Shown here in pieces: positions 52,325 through 62,232 of a stretch of 64,000 nt of DNA. Origin of the DNA: Pseudomonas sp. GTDB taxonomy: Bacteria > Pseudomonadota > Gammaproteobacteria > Pseudomonadales > Pseudomonadaceae. Numbering within the stretch: position 1 is the stretch's first letter; each line of letters starts with the position of its first letter. The DNA lies in assembly GCF_030698175.1 (NCBI RefSeq), contig NZ_JAUYNT010000003.1, positions 62,001-126,000 on the forward strand, written 5' to 3'. The position numbers were made by a program, and so were the translations under genes. The notes under the pieces were generated by a model. The model saw only the letters and a list, made by a program, of their open reading frames with translations, made no database searches and was not told the origin of the DNA.

Positions 52325-52344
52325 TAATACCCGAGCGGGTATTA
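52325..52344. promoter_or_regulatory. Perfect 20-bp palindrome between clpS and cspD
   Basis: TAATACCCGAGCGGGTATTA, two nine-base arms with a two-base centre, in the 225-bp divergent gap (112 bp before clpS, 95 bp before cspD). It could be an operator or the top of a short hairpin. No matching regulator is known to me. Confidence 0.5.
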
Positions 52345-52438
52345 GGGGTTTCGCAGCACCAGTCAAATGCTTGTTTGGCGCGCGCAACCGGAGTGGATGA
52401 TACTCCAGAGATGGAGTCCTTTGCAGAGGGATGTCAGC

Positions 52439-52702
52439 ATGCTTAGCGGTAAGGTCAAGTGGTTCAACAACGCCAAAGGCTATGGATTTATCCTGGCAGA
52501 CGGCCAAGATGAGGACCTGTTCGCCCATTTCTCAGCTATCCAAATGGACGGCTACAAGACCCTTAAAGCGGGCCAGGCGGTCAGTTTCGATATAGTGCAG
52601 GGGCCAAAAGGCTTGCATGCCATCAATATCTGCGACCCCGCGGCATCGCACCCGACAGCTGCACTTACCCCACAACTTGAAGCAAGCAAGGCCGAAGCCT
52701 AA
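52439..52702 (+). CDS. cspD: Cold-shock domain protein CspD
   Basis: 87 residues. The N-terminal cold-shock fold has [14 protein letters not shown] (RNP1) and DLFAHFSAI (RNP2); a 20-residue Ala/Pro/Thr tail follows. E. coli CspD inhibits replication in stationary phase by binding single-stranded DNA. GAGGG precedes the ATG. Its position divergent from clpS-clpA is conserved. Confidence 0.94.
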   Translation: MLSGKVKWFNNAKGYGFILADGQDEDLFAHFSAIQMDGYKTLKAGQAVSFDIVQGPKGLHAINICDPAASHPTAALTPQLEASKAEA

Positions 52703-52719
52703 CTTGCCAACCGCCCCCA

Positions 52720-52753
52720 CAAAAAAGGCCGCTCAACTGAGCGGCCTTTTTTG
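52720..52753. terminator. Bidirectional terminator between cspD and ppiD
   Basis: AAAAAAGGCCGCTCA and TGAGCGGCCTTTTTT meet at AC, with A and T tracts for both converging genes. Confidence 0.95.
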
Positions 52754-52781
52754 ATTCTGAATGAGCAGCTCGATCTAGGCG

Positions 52782-54656
52782 TTAGAAACGCTCAATTTTC
52801 GCTGCCACCTCTTGCTGGCGGCTGTAAGCAGTAAAGTCCTGCTGACCGCTGCGGGAGGTCAGAAAGCGCCGGTACATAGCCTTCTCTTCATCACTCAAGG
52901 CCTCTACTGGCGCGTTGACGCCGTTTAGTCGCACCAAGACAAAGTCACCACCAGCAAGACTTACCCCAACAAAAGTAGGTTTGTCAGCGCTAGCTGGTTT
53001 AGGCATGCGAAAAACCTGCTGCAATACCAGCGGATCAACGCCTTCCTGGTTACGCGTAGCAGCCTCTACCAGTTTCCAGGCTTGACCGTCCTGCGCCTGA
53101 GCAACCGGCGTCTTGCCCTCACGCAAACTCACCAGCAGTGCTTCACCTTTGGCCTTTACCGCCTCACTGGCATGCTCGACAGTCAGCTGCTCACGAATAC
53201 CCGCAGAAACCTCGGCAAATGGTAGCAGCGCCGGTTTGTGATGCTCTTTAACGCGCAGGACCACCACTGTCTCTGGATCAAGCTCGATTGCACCACTGTT
53301 GGCCGAATCTTCCAGCACTTCCTGGCTAAACGCGGCTTGAATAACCTGCCGGTTGGCGGTCACCCCAACGCCACCTTCGCGGCCAAAAGCGGCGCTGGTT
53401 TTCACCTGCAAGCCCTGCTCCTGCGCAGGCTGCGCAAGGTCTGAGGCTTCAAAAGCAGCATCTTCGAGTTCTTTGCTGACTTCTACAAAACGCGCCTCAA
53501 CTTGCTGCGCCTTCAAATCGTTGATCAACTTATCTTTCAAGCTGGCAAAGCTCGGTACTTGCGGTGCTTGTACACCCAGCAATTTGATGAGATGCCAACC
53601 GAACTGACTGCGCACAGGAGCCGAAACATCGCCTTGCTTAAGGCCATAGAGCGCCTCTTCAAACGCCGGGTCGTAGACACCAGGCGCGGCATAACCTAAA
53701 TCCCCACCCTTGGTCGCCGAGCCTGGATCTTTGGAGAACTCCTTGGCCAACTTGGCAAAGTCTTCACCTTGATCGAGGCGCTGCTTGAGCGCTTCGATCT
53801 GCGCCCTCGCTTGAGCATCGCTAAGCTTGTCGTTCACCTCCAAAAGGATGTGCGCTGCTTGGCGCTGCTCAGCCAAGCTGGCAATTTCCTTTTGATAAGC
53901 GCTTTGCAGGTCCTCGTCTTTAACCTCAACCTGATCAAAGAAAGCAGCCTTTTTCAGCTCGATATACTCAAGAACTACCTGTTCCTGGCTCATGAACTGA
54001 CTGTTGCGCTCGTTGTAGTAAGCCTGCAACTGCTCATCACTGAGCTTGACGGCTTTGGGATCTGCCTTCAGCGCCAGGGTGGCGAAATCACGGGTTTGTT
54101 TTTCTAAGCGAGCAAATGCCTGGATCTCTTCATCGGTAACAAAACCGCTACCGGCAACCCCCGCCTGCAGCTGGCTGGTGAGAATATCTTTCTCCAGCTC
54201 CTGACGAAATTGCATGCGAGTGAAGCCTTGCTGACGAATCCGCTGATCAAAGAGGTCGGCATTAAATTTGCCGCCCTCTTGAAAGGCCGGAATCTGCAAA
54301 ATCACTTGATCCAGTGCGGCGGAGGAAAGCGCAAAACCAGCACTGGTTGCGCTTTGCAGCAAAATCTTGCGCTCAATCAGACCTTTAAGTGCCGCATCTT
54401 TAAGCATTTTGTCGTCGAGTAACGAGGCATCAAAATCCTTGCCCAGCCGCTGCATCATCTGCCGGCGCTGCAAGTCAGCAGCTTGTGCCAACTCGCTCTG
54501 ACTGATCGCCTCGCCATTTACCTCAGCGGCGTCCTGACTGTTGCTGGTGGCCTGAAAAATGGCCTCAACGCCAGTAAACGCCATCAACACAACAATTACG
54601 CCGATGATTGTTTTAGCAATCCAGCCCTGTGATTTGTCCCTGATGTCTTGCAGCAT
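52782..54656 (-). CDS. ppiD: Periplasmic folding factor PpiD (parvulin-type)
   Basis: 624-residue chaperone anchored in the inner membrane near the Sec translocon. It opens MLQDIRDKSQGWIAKTIIGVIVVLMAFTGVEAIF, one membrane helix (about 16-33); a SurA_N-type region follows with LIERKILLQSA. One parvulin domain (about 265-365) carries AAHILLEV, GEDFAKLAKEFSKDPGSATKGGDLGY and VRSQFGWHLIKL. The C-terminal part is a chaperone extension. It follows tRNA-Asp and hupB. Confidence 0.94.
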   Translation of the reverse strand: MLQDIRDKSQGWIAKTIIGVIVVLMAFTGVEAIFQATSNSQDAAEVNGEAISQSELAQAADLQRRQMMQRLGKDFDASLLDDKMLKDAALKGLIERKILLQSATSAGFALSSAALDQVILQIPAFQEGGKFNADLFDQRIRQQGFTRMQFRQELEKDILTSQLQAGVAGSGFVTDEEIQAFARLEKQTRDFATLALKADPKAVKLSDEQLQAYYNERNSQFMSQEQVVLEYIELKKAAFFDQVEVKDEDLQSAYQKEIASLAEQRQAAHILLEVNDKLSDAQARAQIEALKQRLDQGEDFAKLAKEFSKDPGSATKGGDLGYAAPGVYDPAFEEALYGLKQGDVSAPVRSQFGWHLIKLLGVQAPQVPSFASLKDKLINDLKAQQVEARFVEVSKELEDAAFEASDLAQPAQEQGLQVKTSAAFGREGGVGVTANRQVIQAAFSQEVLEDSANSGAIELDPETVVVLRVKEHHKPALLPFAEVSAGIREQLTVEHASEAVKAKGEALLVSLREGKTPVAQAQDGQAWKLVEAATRNQEGVDPLVLQQVFRMPKPASADKPTFVGVSLAGGDFVLVRLNGVNAPVEALSDEEKAMYRRFLTSRSGQQDFTAYSRQQEVAAKIERF

Positions 54657-54722
54657 GCGTCCCCCAGAATCGGCTGTACTGATTTACCAGCCGTGCAGCG
54701 CGGGTGAAATCCGAATATAAGA

Positions 54723-54747
54723 AAGGCGCATCCGAGGATGCGCCTTC
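54723..54747 (-). terminator. Terminator after tRNA-Asp
   Basis: GGCGCATCC-TCG-GATGCGCC followed by TTTCTT on the minus strand, 8 bp beyond the tRNA end. Upstream of ppiD it may also limit readthrough. Confidence 0.8.
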
Positions 54748-54754
54748 GAGAAAC

Positions 54755-54831
54755 TGGCGGAGCGGACGGGACTCGAACCCGCGACCCCCGGCGTGACAGG
54801 CCGGTATTCTAACCGACTGAACTACCGCTCC
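54755..54831 (-). tRNA. tRNA-Asp (anticodon GTC)
   Basis: On the minus strand GGAGCGG pairs with CCGCTCC, CCA is encoded, the anticodon arm GCCTGTCACGC gives GTC, and the T-loop is GTTCGAGTC. 77 nt with CCA. It lies between hupB and ppiD. Confidence 0.97.
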
Positions 54832-54882
54832 GCTGCCAGCTTAGGGCAAACCTAAACTGGAAGGGCAAAACCCCAAAGATGC

Positions 54883-55155
54883 TTAGTTAACGGCGTCTTT
54901 CAGGGCTTTACCGGCTTTGAAACCAGGGATCTTGGCAGCAGCGATGCTGATCGGGTTACCGGTTTGTGGATTGCGGCCAGTGCGTGCAGCGCGATCTTTA
55001 ACAGCGAAAGTACCAAAACCAACCAGCACTACCGAATCACCAGCCTTCAGAGCACCGGTAACGGATTCAATTACTGCGTCCAGCGCACGGCCGGCAACAG
55101 CTTTCGGGATATCAGCAGATGCTGCGATGGCATCAATCAGTTCCGACTTATTCAC
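54883..55155 (-). CDS. hupB: DNA-binding protein HU-beta
   Basis: 90-residue nucleoid protein. [19 protein letters not shown] and the arm [22 protein letters not shown] are canonical, ending with [12 protein letters not shown]. It lies 131 bp after lon on the same strand, the usual clpX-lon-hupB-ppiD order. Confidence 0.97.
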   Translation of the reverse strand: MNKSELIDAIAASADIPKAVAGRALDAVIESVTGALKAGDSVVLVGFGTFAVKDRAARTGRNPQTGNPISIAAAKIPGFKAGKALKDAVN

Positions 55156-55286
55156 TCTAGTCCCCTTACTTATTAAGTTATTTTGTTGAATTTCTTGCAG
55201 TGTAAAACGTTTGCTAGGCGGCTGACCAAGACACCAAGAGCCGCTTTATGACAAGGGCTCTAAAATGTGTCAGGAAAGCCCCCCGG

Positions 55287-57683
55287 CTAATGCGTGCTAA
55301 TTCGCTCGTTGGAATCAGTCTCGCGCTTGTCATCCTTTGCAACTATCGCCGAACCCGCATCAGGCAAGGGCTCGGGTGCGTATTGCAGCGCAATTTGCAG
55401 GACCTCGTCAATCCATTTAACCGGCTTAATTGCCAAGTCCCGCTTAATATTCTCAGGAATCTCCTTCAGATCACGCACATTCTCCTCTGGAATGATCACG
55501 GTTTTGATTCCGCCACGGTGTGCAGCCAGCAATTTTTCCTTGAGGCCGCCAATCGCCAGCACCTGTCCGCGCAGGGTAATTTCACCGGTCATAGCCACAT
55601 CCGCCCGTACGGGTATCTGGGTCAGGGCCGAAACCAGCGCCGTGCACATGCCAACGCCCGCGCTAGGACCATCTTTAGGTGTGGCACCCTCCGGCATATG
55701 GATATGGATGTCACGCTTCTCGTGGAAGTCCACAGCGATCCCCAGGCTCTGCGCCCGGCTGCGCACCACCGTTAAGGCGGCAGTGATCGATTCACTCATG
55801 ACATCGCCCAGCGAGCCGGTCTTGGTCAGCTGCCCCTTGCCTGGCACCACAGCAGCTTCAATGGTTAACAGCTCACCGCCAACTTGGGTCCACGCCAAGC
55901 CGGTAACTTGACCGATTTGGTCCTGCTGCTCAGCCAAACCATAACGATGCTTGCGCACCCCAAGGAAATGCTCGAGCGAATCGGCGGTCACCAGCACTTT
56001 AAAGCGTTTCTCTTGCGCGTGCTCCTTCACTGCCTTGCGACAAATTTTGGCAATCTGCCGCTCAAGGCTACGCACCCCAGCTTCACGGCTGTAGTAACGA
56101 ATTATGTCGCGAATCGCCGCCTCTTCGAACTCCAGCTCACCTTTTTTCAGGCCATTGGCCTCGGTTTGCTTGGGGGTCAAATACTTAATCGCGATATTGA
56201 TTTTTTCGTCTTCGGTGTAGCCCGGCAGACGAATGACTTCCATCCGATCAAGCAACGCCGGCGGAATGTTCATCGAGTTGGCGGTACAGAGAAACATCAC
56301 ATCGGAGAGGTCGTAATCGACCTCCAAATAGTGATCGTTGAAGTTGTGATTTTGCTCAGGGTCAAGCACCTCAAGCAATGCAGAGGCAGGATCACCGCGC
56401 ATATCCTGACCCATCTTGTCGATTTCATCGAGCAAGAACAGTGGATTACGCACGCCTACTTTGGTCATTTTTTGAATCAAACGACCCGGCATCGAGCCGA
56501 TATAAGTACGCCGATGGCCACGAATTTCCGCCTCATCTCGCACGCCGCCCAGTGCCATACGCACGAACTTACGATTAGTCGCGTGAGCGATGGATTCAGC
56601 CAGCGAGGTCTTACCCACACCCGGCGGGCCGACCAAACAAATTACCGGCCCTTTAACTTTTTTAACGCGCTTTTGCACCGCGAGGTATTCAAGAATCCGC
56701 TCTTTGACTTCATCCAGACCATAGTGATCGGCATCGAGAATATCTTCAGCCTTGGTCAGATCCAGGCGCACCTTGGTCTCAGCAGTCCATGGCACATTGA
56801 CCAACCAATCGATGTATGAGCGCACCACCGTGGCTTCAGCCGACATCGGTGACATCTGCTTGAGCTTGCTCAGTTCGGTTTGCGCCTTGGCGTAGGCTTC
56901 TTTGCTCAGGCCGGCGGCTTCGATGCGCTTTTTCAGCTCATCGAGCTCATTGTGGCCGTCTTCACTTTCACCCAATTCTTTCTGAATGGCCTTCATCTGC
57001 TCATTCAGGTAGTACTCGCGCTGACTGCGCTCCATCTGTTTTTTGACCCGGCCACGGATACGTTTCTCAACCTGCAACAGGTCGATTTCCGTGTCCAGCA
57101 GCACCAGCACATGCTCAACCCGTGCGGTCAGGTCAATAATCTCAAGAATTTCCTGCTTCTGCTCGATCTTCAGCAACATGTGCGCTGCCATGGTATCGAC
57201 CAAGCGACCGGCTTCATCTATCCCATTGAGCGAGGCCAAAACCTCAGCCGGGACCTTCTTACCCAGCTGCACATACTGCTCAAACTGGCTAAGCAGGCTA
57301 CGGGTAAAGACCTCCGCCTCGCGCTGCTCGGCCGGGGTTTCAGTGATTAGCTGCACCTCGGCGCGGCTGTAACCGACAGCATCCACAAAGCGCTCAATGA
57401 CACCGCGCTGCTCGCCCTCCACCAGCACCTTAACGGTGCCATCCGGAAGCTTAAGCAACTGCAGCACGCTGGCCACGGTACCAACCCGATACAAGCCATC
57501 TTCGCTCGGGTCGTCATCGGCCGAATTTTTCTGGGCTACCAAGAGGATTTGCTTGTCGCCAGCCATTGCCGCCTCAAGGGCCTCAATGGATTTTTCGCGC
57601 CCCACAAATAACGGTATGACCATATGCGGATAGACCACTACATCGCGTAGTGGCAAGAGCGGCAATTCGAGGATTGTCTTCAT
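55287..57683 (-). CDS. lon: ATP-dependent protease Lon
   Basis: Hexameric AAA+ serine protease of 798 residues. The LAN substrate-binding domain opens [23 protein letters not shown]; Walker A is [18 protein letters not shown]; the Ser-Lys protease domain has the catalytic serine in PKDGPSAGV and lysine in [14 protein letters not shown]. The tail with [10 protein letters not shown] is short and polar. A heat-shock-type promoter lies about 60 bp upstream. Confidence 0.97.
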   Translation of the reverse strand: MKTILELPLLPLRDVVVYPHMVIPLFVGREKSIEALEAAMAGDKQILLVAQKNSADDDPSEDGLYRVGTVASVLQLLKLPDGTVKVLVEGEQRGVIERFVDAVGYSRAEVQLITETPAEQREAEVFTRSLLSQFEQYVQLGKKVPAEVLASLNGIDEAGRLVDTMAAHMLLKIEQKQEILEIIDLTARVEHVLVLLDTEIDLLQVEKRIRGRVKKQMERSQREYYLNEQMKAIQKELGESEDGHNELDELKKRIEAAGLSKEAYAKAQTELSKLKQMSPMSAEATVVRSYIDWLVNVPWTAETKVRLDLTKAEDILDADHYGLDEVKERILEYLAVQKRVKKVKGPVICLVGPPGVGKTSLAESIAHATNRKFVRMALGGVRDEAEIRGHRRTYIGSMPGRLIQKMTKVGVRNPLFLLDEIDKMGQDMRGDPASALLEVLDPEQNHNFNDHYLEVDYDLSDVMFLCTANSMNIPPALLDRMEVIRLPGYTEDEKINIAIKYLTPKQTEANGLKKGELEFEEAAIRDIIRYYSREAGVRSLERQIAKICRKAVKEHAQEKRFKVLVTADSLEHFLGVRKHRYGLAEQQDQIGQVTGLAWTQVGGELLTIEAAVVPGKGQLTKTGSLGDVMSESITAALTVVRSRAQSLGIAVDFHEKRDIHIHMPEGATPKDGPSAGVGMCTALVSALTQIPVRADVAMTGEITLRGQVLAIGGLKEKLLAAHRGGIKTVIIPEENVRDLKEIPENIKRDLAIKPVKWIDEVLQIALQYAPEPLPDAGSAIVAKDDKRETDSNERISTH

Positions 57684-57741
57684 GATCTCGGCTCAACAGC
57701 GGCCATTTGGCCGTAAACAGATGGGAATACCCTTGAACCTA

Positions 57742-57770
57742 AGATGGGGGTAGGCCCTGGAAAAAACAAG
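57742..57770 (-). promoter_or_regulatory. Sigma-32 (heat-shock) promoter of lon
   Basis: On the minus strand CTTGTTT, a 14-base spacer, then CCCCATCT, very close to the sigma-32 consensus CTTGAAA-N14-CCCCATNT. It ends 58 bp before the lon ATG. lon is a classical heat-shock gene, so the match is meaningful. Confidence 0.8.
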
Positions 57771-57788
57771 CGATAGCGCAGTAAAAAC

Positions 57789-57817
57789 AAAGGGGCCCGA
57801 AGGCCCCTATATTTTCC
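57789..57817 (-). terminator. Terminator after clpX
   Basis: AGGGGCC-TTCG-GGCCCCTTTGTTTTTA on the minus strand, 34 bp past the clpX stop and just before the lon promoter. Confidence 0.9.
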
Positions 57818-57850
57818 AACACAAAGTGTTTCAACATGCATCAAACGCTA

Positions 57851-59131
57851 TCAAGCGTCCGGCATAGCCTTGGCTGGCAACTCGCTATTTTCATAGATCA
57901 GCAGCGGCTTGGATTTACCCTCGATGACACTCTCATCGATAACCACTTTGCTAACCTCTGACTGCGAGGGAATTTCATACATGGTGTCGAGCAGCACACC
58001 TTCAAGAATGGAACGCAAACCACGCGCACCAGTCTTACGCTCAAGCGCACGCTGGGCCACCGCTTTAAGCGCATCGGGACGGAATTCCAGGACCACGCCT
58101 TCCATCTCGAACATTTTGCCGTATTGCTTGGTCAAGGCGTTTTTCGGCTCGGTGAGGATTTGCATCAGCGCCGCCTCATCCAACTCATCCAGGGTTGCGA
58201 TGACCGGTAAACGACCAACGAACTCAGGAATCAAACCAAACTTGACCAAGTCATCCGGCTCAACGCCGCGCAGTGACTCGCCAACTTTTTTGCCCAAATC
58301 GACGCTGCGCACTTCGGCGTTAAAGCCGATGCCACCCTTGGTCGAACGACCCTGGATAACCTTCTCCAACCCCGAGAAAGCACCACCGCAAATGAACAAA
58401 ATATTGCGTGTATCAACCTGCAGAAACTCCTGCTGCGGATGCTTGCGCCCACCTTGCGGTGGCACCGAGGCCACAGTGCCTTCGATCAATTTCAGCAAAG
58501 CCTGTTGCACGCCCTCACCCGAAACGTCACGGGTAATCGAAGGGTTATCGGATTTACGCGAGATCTTGTCGATTTCGTCGATATAGACGATACCCATCTG
58601 GGCCTTTTCGACGTCGTAATCACATTTTTGCAACAACTTTTGAATGATGTTCTCGACATCCTCACCGACATAACCAGCCTCGGTCAGGGTGGTGGCATCG
58701 GCAATCGTAAAGGGCACATTCAGCAGGCGCGCCAACGTCTCAGCCAGCAAGGTTTTACCCGAGCCAGTAGGACCGATCAGCAGGATATTGCTCTTGCCGA
58801 GCTCAATATCATCCTTTTTGTCGCGCTGATTAAGACGCTTGTAGTGGTTGTACACCGCTACCGCCAAAACCTTTTTAGCCCGTTCCTGACCAATTACATA
58901 TTGATCAAGGATGCCGCTAATTTCTTTTGGCACCGGGAGTTTGTGTGCACTGCTCTCGGCCTGAGCCTCCTGCACCTCCTCACGGATGATGTCATTGCAC
59001 AGGTCGACGCATTCGTCACAGATAAAAACCGACGGGCCGGCAATCAATTTGCGCACTTCATGCTGGCTTTTGCCGCAGAAGGAGCAATAAAGCAATTTGC
59101 CGTTGTCCTCGCCGTTGCGGATATCAGTCAT
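57851..59131 (-). CDS. clpX: ATP-dependent unfoldase ClpX
   Basis: AAA+ unfoldase partner of ClpP, 426 residues from [20 protein letters not shown] (ATG 59131). The C4 zinc-binding domain has CSFC and CDEC; Walker A is [18 protein letters not shown]; the [22 protein letters not shown] pore region and the ClpP-docking IGF-type loop (GIGFNAEV) are present. It follows clpP by 108 bp and has its own heat-shock-type promoter. Confidence 0.97.
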   Translation of the reverse strand: MTDIRNGEDNGKLLYCSFCGKSQHEVRKLIAGPSVFICDECVDLCNDIIREEVQEAQAESSAHKLPVPKEISGILDQYVIGQERAKKVLAVAVYNHYKRLNQRDKKDDIELGKSNILLIGPTGSGKTLLAETLARLLNVPFTIADATTLTEAGYVGEDVENIIQKLLQKCDYDVEKAQMGIVYIDEIDKISRKSDNPSITRDVSGEGVQQALLKLIEGTVASVPPQGGRKHPQQEFLQVDTRNILFICGGAFSGLEKVIQGRSTKGGIGFNAEVRSVDLGKKVGESLRGVEPDDLVKFGLIPEFVGRLPVIATLDELDEAALMQILTEPKNALTKQYGKMFEMEGVVLEFRPDALKAVAQRALERKTGARGLRSILEGVLLDTMYEIPSQSEVSKVVIDESVIEGKSKPLLIYENSELPAKAMPDA

Positions 59132-59164
59132 TCGCTCAATCCAATCCAGTAGGCTTGCAACACA

Positions 59165-59193
59165 AGATGAGGGCAAATGCAGGCTTTTTCAAG
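59165..59193 (-). promoter_or_regulatory. Sigma-32-like promoter of clpX, inside a hairpin
   Basis: On the minus strand CTTGAAA, exactly 14 bases, then CCTCATCT (one mismatch to the consensus CCCCATNT). It ends 33 bp before the clpX ATG. The -35 lies in the loop of a perfect stem ATGCAGGCTT / AAGCCTGCAT that could also terminate clpP transcripts. Confidence 0.7.
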
Positions 59194-59239
59194 CCTGCAT
59201 CGGCGACCGAACAGGGTTCAATCGCATATTGCAGATATT

Positions 59240-59878
59240 TTAGACGGCCATTTCGCGCTTGCTGATCACTTTATCGATCAGACCATAGCTAACAGCTTCA
59301 GAGGCGCTCATGAAGTTATCGCGATCAGTGTCGCGAGCAATCACATCCAGCGGCTGACCTGTATGGTGAGCCATGATCTGATTCAAGCGATCACGAATAG
59401 TCAAAATCTCCTTGGCGTGAATCTCGAAGTCCGAGGCCTGGCCCTGGAAACCGCCCAACGGCTGGTGAATCATCATTCGCGAATGCGGCAGGCAGTAACG
59501 CTTGTTTGCCGCACCACCGACCAACAACAAGGCGCCCATGCTGCAGGCCTGACCGATGCAAATGGTCGACACGTCTGGCTTGATAAACTGCATGGTGTCG
59601 TAAATCGACATACCCGCAGTGACCGAACCGCCTGGCGAATTGATGTACAGATGGATGTCTTTTTCTGGGTTTTCGGCTTCCAGAAACAGCAACTGCGCAA
59701 CTACCAGATTGGCCATGTAGTCTTCTACCGGGCCAACCAAGAAAATCACACGCTCTTTCAATAGGCGCGAATAAATATCGTAGGCACGTTCGCCGCGGGC
59801 GGACTGCTCAACCACCATTGGCACTAAGCCGCCGGCAGCCTGAATATCGTGGGGCTGCATATAAGAATTACGGGACAT
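59240..59878 (-). CDS. clpP: ATP-dependent Clp protease proteolytic subunit ClpP
   Basis: Serine peptidase chamber used by ClpA and ClpX, 212 residues from [17 protein letters not shown]. The catalytic serine is in [11 protein letters not shown] and the histidine in [13 protein letters not shown]; the start at ATG 59878 leaves the normal short propeptide before the mature chain. It lies 90 bp after tig on the same strand. Confidence 0.97.
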   Translation of the reverse strand: MSRNSYMQPHDIQAAGGLVPMVVEQSARGERAYDIYSRLLKERVIFLVGPVEDYMANLVVAQLLFLEAENPEKDIHLYINSPGGSVTAGMSIYDTMQFIKPDVSTICIGQACSMGALLLVGGAANKRYCLPHSRMMIHQPLGGFQGQASDFEIHAKEILTIRDRLNQIMAHHTGQPLDVIARDTDRDNFMSASEAVSYGLIDKVISKREMAV

Positions 59879-59918
59879 GGCCTGCGATCGCTCCCTAAAT
59901 GTCATATCTCAAAGACAC

Positions 59919-59947
59919 ACAAGCCAGCACGACGGCTGGCTTGTGGT
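59919..59947 (-). terminator. Hairpin between tig and clpP
   Basis: ACAAGCCAGC / GCTGGCTTGT stem with a GACGGC-type turn; on the minus strand it is followed by GTGTCTTTGAG. It may be a partial terminator that separates tig from clpP. Confidence 0.65.
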
Positions 59948-59968
59948 TACTCGAACGAGGCGAGGCAA

Positions 59969-61279
59969 TCAGGCGGCAGGTGCTGCTTCCACCGGCTTGA
60001 CAGCTTCTTCGTAAGAGACCGACTTATCGGTCACATTAGCCTTGCTCAGCACAGTATCTACAACTTGTTCTTCCAGTACAACCGAACGTACTTCGTTCAT
60101 TTGCTGGTCGTTTTTGTAGTACCAAGCCACAACCTGCTCTGGCTCTTGATAGGCCGAAGCCATCTCTTGAATCATCTCGCGAACGCGAGCGTCATCCGGC
60201 TTGAGTTCGAACTGCTTGACCACTTCAGCAACGATCAAACCCAGTACCACACGGCGACGTGCCTGCTCTTCAAACAGCTCTGCCGGCAGTTGGTCTGGCT
60301 TGATATTGCCACCGAACTGCTGAACCGCTTGCACGCGCAGACGATTAACTTCGTTGCCCAGCAAGGATTTTGGCACTTCAATCGGGTTAGCGGCCAGCAA
60401 GCCGTCCATAACCTGATTTTTAACCTTAGACTTGATCGCCTGACGCAATTCGCGCTGCATGTTCTTGCGAACCTCGGCACGGAAATCATCAAGACCGCCT
60501 TCTTTCACGCCGAACAGCGCGAAGAACTCAGCATTCAGTTCAGGCAGCGTTGGCGCGGCAACAGCCGTGACGCTAACGGTGAACTCAGCAGCTTTGCCGG
60601 CCAATTCCAGATTCTGGTAATCAGCCGGGAAGGTCAGATTCAGTACGCGCTCTTCGCCAGCAGCAGCGCCCAGCAAGCCGTCTTCAAAACCTGGAATCAT
60701 CCGACCCGAGCCCAGCACCAGCTGAGTCGCCTTGGCCGAACCACCAGCGAAGACCTCACCATCAACTTTACCAACGAAGTCGATAGTCAGCTGATCGCCC
60801 TCTTGAGCGGCGCGCGCAGCGCTCTCAAAACGAGTGTTCTGCTTGCGCAGGATTTCCAGCATTTTATCCAGATCGGCATCAGCCACTTCGGCTTGCAGAC
60901 GCTCGATAGCGATGCCTTCCAGGCCAGTCACTTCAAATTCTGGGAACACTTCGAAGGTGGCAACGTATTCAAGATCTTTGCCTTTCTCGAACAGCTTTGG
61001 CTCAACCGCAGGAGAACCGGCCGGATTAAGCTTTTGCGCCGCCACGGCTTCGTAAAAAGTCGCTTGGATCAAATCGCCCAAGGCCTCTTGACGCGCAGCA
61101 TCTTCATAGCGCTGACGAATAACGCTCATCGGCACCTTGCCTGGACGAAAACCGGCAACCTTGGCGCGACGTGCAGTTTGCTGCAGGCGCTTAGTAACTT
61201 CGGTCTCGATACGCTCAGCCGGGACGCCAATGGTCATGCGGCGCTCAAGAGCGGAGGTGCTTTCAACTGAAACTTGCAT
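59969..61279 (-). CDS. tig: Trigger factor
   Basis: Ribosome-bound chaperone of 436 residues. The ribosome-docking loop [21 protein letters not shown] motif is at about 46-60 ([16 protein letters not shown]); the FKBP-type domain lies at about 155-240 and the SurA-like arm region fills the C-terminus. AGGAATA precedes the ATG. It starts the tig-clpP-clpX-lon-hupB-ppiD quality-control cluster. Confidence 0.97.
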   Translation of the reverse strand: MQVSVESTSALERRMTIGVPAERIETEVTKRLQQTARRAKVAGFRPGKVPMSVIRQRYEDAARQEALGDLIQATFYEAVAAQKLNPAGSPAVEPKLFEKGKDLEYVATFEVFPEFEVTGLEGIAIERLQAEVADADLDKMLEILRKQNTRFESAARAAQEGDQLTIDFVGKVDGEVFAGGSAKATQLVLGSGRMIPGFEDGLLGAAAGEERVLNLTFPADYQNLELAGKAAEFTVSVTAVAAPTLPELNAEFFALFGVKEGGLDDFRAEVRKNMQRELRQAIKSKVKNQVMDGLLAANPIEVPKSLLGNEVNRLRVQAVQQFGGNIKPDQLPAELFEEQARRRVVLGLIVAEVVKQFELKPDDARVREMIQEMASAYQEPEQVVAWYYKNDQQMNEVRSVVLEEQVVDTVLSKANVTDKSVSYEEAVKPVEAAPAA

Positions 61280-61400
61280 GGATATTCCTCGTTACAGAGA
61301 CACAAACAGGCCGTTCTGGCCCCAGAATCAAAGGCGAGCATTCTAGTAGCTCAAACGACAGAAGTCACCCAGCGCCGTAACTTGGCGCAGTTGGCAAGAT

Positions 61401-62099
61401 TCAGAGCGGATAAAGCTTGTCATCGAACTGCGCCAGCGTGGGGAACTGCAAAGGCCGATCATCACTCAAGCGCTGCAGCCGCGTCTCGTAGCTGGCAAGA
61501 TACGCCTGCCGCGCCTCCTGGCTGATATAGGGCACATGCCAAGCCACAAAAGGCGGCAGTACCTGCATTCCGACATAAGCCAGGGTACCGCGCAGAATGG
61601 GTCTAAGCATGTCTTCCAACGGGCCGTGAATGGCGCCCTCGCCAAACATGTGCTCACGCCCGCCCAGGGTCACAGTGACCAGCGCCCGCTTGCCGGCCAG
61701 GCCACCCTGATCATAGAAACGCTTGCCGCCATAGCAGATGCCCGAGACCAGCACCCGGTCGATCCAGCCTTTGAGCATGGCCGGCGCGGAAAACCAGTAC
61801 AGCGGGAAATTCAGAATCAGCAGATCGGCCCACAGCAACTTGTCCAGCTCCTGCTGGATGTCTGCTGCCAGGCTGTGCTTCTTCGCCCCCAGGCGTTGCT
61901 CGAGGGCATACACCAGGTAATCCGGATTCTCCCGTTCGCAGAAGTCTGCGGCGCTGGCCAGCGGATTCCAGCTCATTGCATACAGGTCCGAGACTTGCAC
62001 CTGATGCCCCTGTGCCTGCAGGGTGCTGACCGCCTGATCGCGCAACGCCGCAGTAAAGGACTGGGATTCTGGGTGAGCATGAACAATCAGTACATTCAT
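61401..62099 (-). CDS. Flavodoxin-fold NAD(P)H:quinone oxidoreductase
   Basis: 232 residues of the NQO1/MdaB/Flavodoxin_2 family. It opens MNVLIVHAHPESQSFTAALRD, with FMN/FAD contacts LLILNFPLYWFSAPAMLKGWIDRVL and VTLGGREHMFGEGA. Such enzymes reduce quinones by two electrons and protect against oxidative stress. It stands alone between tig and the acyl-CoA synthetase. The exact acceptor cannot be told. Confidence 0.9.
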   Translation of the reverse strand: MNVLIVHAHPESQSFTAALRDQAVSTLQAQGHQVQVSDLYAMSWNPLASAADFCERENPDYLVYALEQRLGAKKHSLAADIQQELDKLLWADLLILNFPLYWFSAPAMLKGWIDRVLVSGICYGGKRFYDQGGLAGKRALVTVTLGGREHMFGEGAIHGPLEDMLRPILRGTLAYVGMQVLPPFVAWHVPYISQEARQAYLASYETRLQRLSDDRPLQFPTLAQFDDKLYPL

Positions 62100-62232
62100 G
62101 GAAGACCTTATCGATAGGAGTTAACAGAAGTCGCGCGACCATGCCCAAGATGGTCAACCAGTCGGCGCTGGCCAGGAGCAGAGCAGTCCCGTCGCCAATT
62201 GCAGCAACAGCGTGGCCAGATACAACGGCACA

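Noticed and set aside
52214..52528. Extension of clpS toward cspD
   Set aside because: It crosses the cspD start and lacks similarity to ClpS; the family N-terminus MRAISQIRL begins at 52213.
55884..56819. Frame of 311 codons opposite lon
   Set aside because: Antisense shadow of a verified gene; no ribosome site or domain.
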